This document shows positions 7,490 to 11,365 of a stretch of DNA of 11,365 nucleotides, one piece after another. This stretch comes from Nitrosotalea sp. (lineage in GTDB: Archaea > Thermoproteota > Nitrososphaeria > Nitrososphaerales > Nitrosopumilaceae): NCBI GenBank assembly GCA_031296345.1, contig JARLFW010000143.1, positions 1 through 11,365 of the forward strand, read 5' to 3'. A model generated the notes under the pieces. It had not been told where the DNA came from. It worked only from the letters and a program-made list of their open reading frames with translations, and made no database searches. Made by a program: the position numbers and the translations under genes. The stretch's first letter is position 1, and every line of letters starts with the position of its first letter.

Positions 7490-8554
7490 GTGGACAACGT
7501 AGCAATAATTGCGATAACAAAAAACGGTATTGATATAGCACATTTACTCAAACAACATTTTCCAACATGGAAGATATTTTCTCCCTCAAAACTTCACCAA
7601 GATGGAAAAGATATCGAGTGGTTTGATGAATCAACCACCTTAAAGGTAAAAGAATTGTTTCAAAATAATGAAGCACTAGTATGTATTTTTTCCATTGGTG
7701 CAGTGATCAGATTAATTGCACCCCACCTGAAGGACAAAAAGACAGATCCCGCAGTAGTAGTAATTGATGATACTGCAAAATTTGTCATAAGCACACTCTC
7801 AGGCCATCTAGGAGGGGCAAACGAGCTTGCGGAAAAAATAGCTGCTACACTTGGTGCTACTCCAGTTATTACTACAGCAGCAGACGTAAACAAGACAATT
7901 GCAGTAGACTTGCTTGGAAAGGAGTTTGGTTGGAGTATTGATGAAATCTCTAGCGTAACAAAGATTAGCGCATTTATGGTAAATGAAGAAAAAATTGGTG
8001 TCTTTCAAGATGCTGGTGAAAAAGATTGGTGGCTACCGAAAAAAGAGCTTCCAAAGAATGTTCATATTTACAAATCATTTGATGAAATGATAACATCTGA
8101 CTGTAAGGGATTTCTTATAATTTCTGATAAAATAATAGAAAACAAAGAAATCCAAGATCGTGTTGTTATTTACAGACCAAAGACCCTGGTTGTAGGAGTA
8201 GGACTACATTGGGATACCACAAAAGATACCATTAGAGAAGGGATGAATTTTTGCTTGTCTAAATTTAAGATGAGTCCAAAATCAGTTGCAAAATTTGCAT
8301 CAATTAAAAAAGAGGCTGACGTAAAGGGATTACAGGAGTTATCAGGTGAGATGAATGTGCCATTAGAATATTTTGACAAGACAGATCTTTCCGTCATAAG
8401 CATACCCAATCCCTCAGATGTTGTACAGACGTTTGAGGGTACACCAAGTGTATCAGAGGCTGCTGCAATCAAGGCCTCTGGAGGAGAGTTGATTGTCCAG
8501 AAACACAAATTTCCTCCAAACCTTACAATTGCAATAGCAAGGAGATCAAATTGA
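7490..8554 (+). CDS. cbiG: Cobalt-precorrin-5A hydrolase CbiG
   Basis: Opens the delta-lactone of cobalt-precorrin-5A, releasing acetaldehyde and giving precorrin-5B for CbiD. All three parts of CbiG are present in 354 residues. The N-terminal domain holds FSIGAVIRLIAPHLKDKKTD and PAVVVIDD followed by the hallmark LSGHLGGANELA (103-114) and PVITTAADV (125-133). A variable linker spans about 145-230. The C-terminal domain begins LVVGVGLHWDT (233-243) and ends with the conserved EGTPSVSEAAA (316-326). Where many CbiG proteins have GCRRG at the start of the C-terminal domain, this one has GLHWD. The start is GTG at 7490, with no better codon nearby. It follows cbiD by 12 nt and overlaps cbiX by 4 nt. 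Confidence 0.95.
   Translation: MDNVAIIAITKNGIDIAHLLKQHFPTWKIFSPSKLHQDGKDIEWFDESTTLKVKELFQNNEALVCIFSIGAVIRLIAPHLKDKKTDPAVVVIDDTAKFVISTLSGHLGGANELAEKIAATLGATPVITTAADVNKTIAVDLLGKEFGWSIDEISSVTKISAFMVNEEKIGVFQDAGEKDWWLPKKELPKNVHIYKSFDEMITSDCKGFLIISDKIIENKEIQDRVVIYRPKTLVVGVGLHWDTTKDTIREGMNFCLSKFKMSPKSVAKFASIKKEADVKGLQELSGEMNVPLEYFDKTDLSVISIPNPSDVVQTFEGTPSVSEAAAIKASGGELIVQKHKFPPNLTIAIARRSN
8538..8546 (+). promoter_or_regulatory. Shine-Dalgarno-like site for cbiX inside cbiG
   Basis: An AAGGAGAT-like purine run near the end of cbiG, a few bases upstream of the cbiX TTG at 8551. It supports the TTG start and suggests internal initiation or translational coupling within the operon. Confidence 0.5.
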
Positions 8555-9297
8555 AGCGCGGTTTGCTGTTAATTGATAGAGGAAGTAAGGAAAGAGAAGC
8601 TGGTGAGGAGCTTGAAACTATTTGTAAGGAAATAAAGAAGAAGGGAGATTATGCTTTTGCCGAGTATTGTTTTCTAGAAGTAACACCACCATACATAGAA
8701 GATGGGATTAAAAAATGTCTAAAAAGTGACATAGACTCTCTTACTATAGTACCATACTTTTTGTATCCAGGAAAAAAAGTAAAGGCATCTGTTACAGAAG
8801 TCATGAAATACCAAGCAACAACAAATGTCAAGTTTCTTGTCACAAAACCCATGTCCATGCACATGACCCTTGTGAAACTAGTTGAAAACAGGATCAAATC
8901 CGCACTAGACAAAGGTGGAGTTTTACTAGCAAATGACAAGATAGATGTCTTGGTAATTGGGCATGGAAGTAAAGATCCTAATGCAAAAATGTCAATAAAA
9001 TATGTAGTAGACGAACTTGGCCACACATATAGAAATGTAGATTACTGTTTCCTTGAGATTGAAGAGCCAAATATAGAACAAGGAATAGAGGCCTGCAAGA
9101 AAAGAGATCCCGAAGTTCTTGTGGTTGTCTTTTATTTTTTGCATGAGGGTGCACATGTTAAAACAGATATCAATGCTGATCTTAGGCCAGCATTGGAGAA
9201 TCACAAGTTGAAAAAAGTTTTGATTACACAGCATATAGGAACAGATCAGAGGATGATCGACCTGATTATTGAAAGAGCCCAAGAGGTAGAGATGTGA
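8551..9297 (+). CDS. cbiX: Tandem-domain sirohydrochlorin cobaltochelatase CbiX (N-terminal copy degenerate)
   Basis: Class II chelatase that inserts cobalt into sirohydrochlorin. The 248 residues hold two CbiX-type repeats. Repeat 1 (about 1-120) has LLLIDRGSKE where LIGHGS is usual, so the metal-site His is Arg10, and FLYPGKKVKASV, where the second His is Lys76. Repeat 2 (about 130-248) keeps both: VIGHGSKDPNA with His138 and YFLHEGAHVKTDI with His202. Both repeats share a CFLE motif (40-43 and 166-169), followed by PPYIEDGI and PNIEQGI, confirming duplication. Only the C-terminal copy should bind metal; the first probably forms the other half of the active-site cleft. The start is TTG at 8551 with an AGGAG-like site upstream, overlapping the cbiG stop by 4 nt. 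A role in siroheme (iron) chelation cannot be excluded, but the cbi context favours cobalt. Confidence 0.9.
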   Translation: MKRGLLLIDRGSKEREAGEELETICKEIKKKGDYAFAEYCFLEVTPPYIEDGIKKCLKSDIDSLTIVPYFLYPGKKVKASVTEVMKYQATTNVKFLVTKPMSMHMTLVKLVENRIKSALDKGGVLLANDKIDVLVIGHGSKDPNAKMSIKYVVDELGHTYRNVDYCFLEIEEPNIEQGIEACKKRDPEVLVVVFYFLHEGAHVKTDINADLRPALENHKLKKVLITQHIGTDQRMIDLIIERAQEVEM

Positions 9298-9926
9298 TTA
9301 CCCAAAAGGGTCAGTCAATAGAAGACAAGAGCATGGAAATAATAGATAGTGAAATAGGTTCTCACCCATATTCACCTGATGAGTGGACAATAGTAAAAAG
9401 AATAATCCATTCCACTGCAGATTTTGATTTTGCAAGAGAGAATAAAGTAGTGTTTCACAAGGATGCCATACAGAGCGCTATAGGAGCATTACAAAAAGGA
9501 TGTAACATCATAGTTGGTGTAAATGGTGTGATAGGCGGTTTCAACAAGGACAATATGAAAAAATTTGGAAATCAAGTAATTTGCAGCATATCAGATCCTC
9601 AGGTAATAGAGGAAGCAAAAAAACTCAACAAGACACGTGCCCAGACTTCAATGAGACTGGCAGCCAAGCAGATGGACCATGGAATCGTAGCCATAGGCAA
9701 TGCACCTACTGCACTCATTGAGGTAATACAGATGATAAAAGAGGGCATAACGTCTCCTGCACTTGTCATTGGAATTCCTGTGGGATTTGTCTGTGCAGCA
9801 GAGTCAAAGGACGAGCTTCGCACTACAAATGTGCCATACATTACAAACATTGGAAGAAAAGGAGGTAGTCCATGTGCATCTGCAATTGTCAATGCACTTT
9901 ACAAAATTCTTGCAGCAAAATCTTAG
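9294..9926 (+). CDS. cbiC: Cobalt-precorrin-8 methylmutase CbiC
   Basis: Moves the methyl group from C11 to C12 of cobalt-precorrin-8 to give cobyrinate (the CbiC/CobH family). The 210-residue length is normal. The N-terminal block VKRIIHSTADFDFA contains His39, at the position of the family's catalytic His. AIGNAPTAL, GIPVGFVCAAESK and the C-terminal GRKGGSPCASAIVNAL (187-202) are hallmark segments. The start is GTG at 9294, overlapping the cbiX stop by 4 nt in ATGTGA, with a GAGGTAGAG-like purine run just upstream, so translation is likely coupled to cbiX. The stop at 9924-9926 is one base from the stop of the convergent cbiA, whose product uses cobyrinate. Confidence 0.96.
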   Translation: MITQKGQSIEDKSMEIIDSEIGSHPYSPDEWTIVKRIIHSTADFDFARENKVVFHKDAIQSAIGALQKGCNIIVGVNGVIGGFNKDNMKKFGNQVICSISDPQVIEEAKKLNKTRAQTSMRLAAKQMDHGIVAIGNAPTALIEVIQMIKEGITSPALVIGIPVGFVCAAESKDELRTTNVPYITNIGRKGGSPCASAIVNALYKILAAKS

Positions 9927-9927
9927 C

Positions 9928-11283
9928 TTACTTTCTTGAATAAGATATGCATGACTTTACAAAATTGGCAGCAATTGGAGAACCATCAAAGTGTACATGC
10001 ATGTATGATGCAAGTGTATTGTATACTGTAAGGCCATCTTTTTTGTCTTTGATGCCAATTCCAATTGATAGGTCATATGCAAATTTTGAATCTTTTGACA
10101 ACAAATCCAGTTCAGAATAATGAAATTCGTGGCCCCTGATAGTTTTTGATTTCAAGGAAAATGGAGAACTTGGTCCAATCTTGGCACGTGTATAATTTAG
10201 TTTCAGTTTCTTTTCCATTACAGTGACAGCATCAAAAAGACCTACCATCTTGAATTTTCCAGACTTGTAACTTATTGATTTGGTCAGATACATCAGCCCT
10301 CCACACTCTGCGTAAATTGGCAAGCCATCTTGAGCATATTTTTTTACCAGTTTTTTCATGATATCGTTTCTTTGGAGCAGACTTCCCTTAACTTCTGGAA
10401 ATCCACCCCCAATGTAGATTCCATCACATGGAGGTATTTTTTTATCTGAAACTGGACTAAAGAATACAATTTCTGCGCCAAGCCTCCTTAACGAGTCCAA
10501 GTTATCCTGATAATAGAAATTAAATGACTCGTCCATGGCTACTGCTATTCTAGTTTGTGTCTTCCTGTCTTTTGTGTCAGGGATTTTGGGTAGATCAGAC
10601 ACACTTTTGGCAAGTCTGATTATTTTTTCAATTTCAATAAAACCTGAAAGTGATTTTGCAATGGACCTGATTTTTCCATCAAGAGACTGCTTTTCTTTCA
10701 CAGGTATCAGGCCAAGATGTCTTGATTCAAGCATAAGATCATTGTTTCTTGGAATTACCCCAAGTATTGGAAGCCCTACTTTTTTTAATGCATCCCTGCA
10801 CAGAGTCTCGTGTTTTTTGCTCCCAATTTTATTTAGTATAACACCGCAAATTCTAGAGTTTTTCTCAAAATTTTTGAACCCAAGTGCAGTTGCAGCAATT
10901 GAACGTGCAGCTTTACTTGCATCCAAAACTAGTATAACATTAGATTTTATTATATTTGCAACATCATATGTACTTGCAAAGCTTGATTTGCCGCTAAATC
11001 CATCATAGTATCCCATTACGCCTTCAATTACAGAAATGTCTTGTTGTGAATTTTGGATGAAATTCTTTAAAACTCCACTTTTTTTCATCATCCAGACATC
11101 AAGATTACGGGCAACGTTACCTGAGACAGAGCTTAGATAGCTTGGATCGATAAAATCTGGTCCTACCTTGAACGGCTGAACCGAGTATCCCTTTTCTTTT
11201 AGGCCATGGATTATTGCAGTAGTTATAGATGTCTTACCTACTCCACTTGTAACACCTGCGAGAATAATTCTTGGAATCTTCAT
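9928..11283 (-). CDS. cbiA: Cobyrinate a,c-diamide synthase CbiA
   Basis: ATP- and glutamine-dependent enzyme that amidates the a and c side chains of cobyrinate. The N-terminal half is a dethiobiotin-synthetase-like ATPase: P-loop AGVTSGVGKTSITTA (9-23), VGPDFIDPSYL (40-50), and VIEGVMGYYDG (85-95). The C-terminal half is a class I glutamine amidotransferase with YIGGGFPE (290-297), the nucleophile Cys327 in YAECGGLMYL, and GHEFHYSEL (384-392), with HVHF at 429-432 supplying further conserved histidines. The 451-residue length is typical. ATG at 11283 overlaps the stop of the upstream gene in ATGA, with GAAGAGG just before it, so it is the downstream member of a minus-strand operon. It converges on cbiC with one base between the stops. 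Confidence 0.96.
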   Translation of the reverse strand: MKIPRIILAGVTSGVGKTSITTAIIHGLKEKGYSVQPFKVGPDFIDPSYLSSVSGNVARNLDVWMMKKSGVLKNFIQNSQQDISVIEGVMGYYDGFSGKSSFASTYDVANIIKSNVILVLDASKAARSIAATALGFKNFEKNSRICGVILNKIGSKKHETLCRDALKKVGLPILGVIPRNNDLMLESRHLGLIPVKEKQSLDGKIRSIAKSLSGFIEIEKIIRLAKSVSDLPKIPDTKDRKTQTRIAVAMDESFNFYYQDNLDSLRRLGAEIVFFSPVSDKKIPPCDGIYIGGGFPEVKGSLLQRNDIMKKLVKKYAQDGLPIYAECGGLMYLTKSISYKSGKFKMVGLFDAVTVMEKKLKLNYTRAKIGPSSPFSLKSKTIRGHEFHYSELDLLSKDSKFAYDLSIGIGIKDKKDGLTVYNTLASYMHVHFDGSPIAANFVKSCISYSRK

Positions 11284-11365
11284 GCCTCTTCGTCTTTGCT
11301 AGTATTTTTTATAATTTGAAAAAGTTGTTGTAGTGCAAGTTTTGGATGATGTGCTGCAAGTTTCA
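11280..11365 (-). CDS. C-terminal end of an unidentified protein upstream of cbiA (partial)
   Basis: The only minus-strand frame that runs open from the right edge into cbiA encodes 27 visible residues, ending HPKLALQQLFQII...SKDEEA, with its TGA overlapping the cbiA ATG by 4 nt. The tail looks helical and ends with a charged, flexible stretch. The overlap suggests translational coupling to cbiA and hence perhaps another cobalamin gene, but the fragment is too short to assign to a family. Confidence 0.6.
   Translation of the reverse strand, partial: KLAAHHPKLALQQLFQIIKNTSKDEEA

Noticed and set aside
10535..11008. Long plus-strand open frame antisense to cbiA
   Set aside because: It is a shadow of the well-supported cbiA frame, with a low-complexity Ser/Ile/Leu-rich product and no recognisable domain.
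1..11365. tRNA, rRNA, CRISPR, IS elements or phage genes
   Set aside because: Intergenic gaps are all under about 100 nt, with no regularly spaced repeats, terminal inverted repeats, transposase motifs or cloverleaf-like stretch seen.

Overview
The window reads as chromosomal sequence from an ammonia-oxidising-type Thaumarchaeon (Nitrososphaerota, Nitrosopumilus-like). Supporting signs are the AT-rich composition (roughly one third G+C by eye), an archaeal Lhr-type helicase, a RadB-like RecA-family ATPase, an archaeal LSm (Sm-like) protein, TATA-like boxes about 25 nt upstream of several starts (leaderless transcription), and a cobalamin-synthesis cluster of the cbi type. It is gene-dense. 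I see no tRNA, rRNA, insertion sequence, CRISPR array or prophage.

Layout. (1) 1-2786, minus strand: a nearly complete Lhr-type superfamily 2 helicase that runs off the left edge, preceded by a very small single-helix membrane ORF whose 3' end overlaps the helicase 5' end. (2) 2809-3459, minus: a RadB-like ATPase with altered catalytic motifs. (3) From a short divergent promoter region at 3460-3554, plus strand: an LSm RNA-binding protein and a bacterial-type S-adenosylmethionine synthetase, 11 nt apart. (4) 4952-5821, minus: an NDUFA9-like atypical short-chain dehydrogenase whose 3' end overlaps metK tail to tail. (5) From a second divergent promoter region, plus: a J-domain protein with a C-terminal membrane anchor. 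(6) 6362-9926, plus: cbiD-cbiG-cbiX-cbiC, tightly packed with 4-nt overlaps. (7) 9928-11283, minus: cbiA, convergent with cbiC and itself overlapped by the end of a further upstream gene that is cut by the right edge.

How the genes fit together. CbiX inserts cobalt. CbiG opens the ring lactone and CbiD methylates C1. CbiC moves the methyl group from C11 to C12 to give cobyrinate, and CbiA amidates cobyrinate to the a,c-diamide. The other corrin methyltransferases are not in the window. MetK, a few kilobases away, makes the SAM used by CbiD and the rest of the pathway, though nothing here shows co-regulation. The left part is a nucleic-acid-handling neighbourhood (Lhr, RadB-like, LSm).

Most interesting points. 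The Lhr frame has no ATG, GTG or TTG upstream of its Walker A region and overlaps a small membrane ORF. The RadB-like ATPase has lost the usual catalytic Glu, the Walker B Asp and the TNQ Gln. CbiX is a tandem chelatase in which the N-terminal copy has lost both metal-site histidines and the C-terminal copy keeps them. The J-domain protein appears tail-anchored. One palindromic TATA-like element sits about 30 nt from two divergent start codons. No wholly new system is evident.
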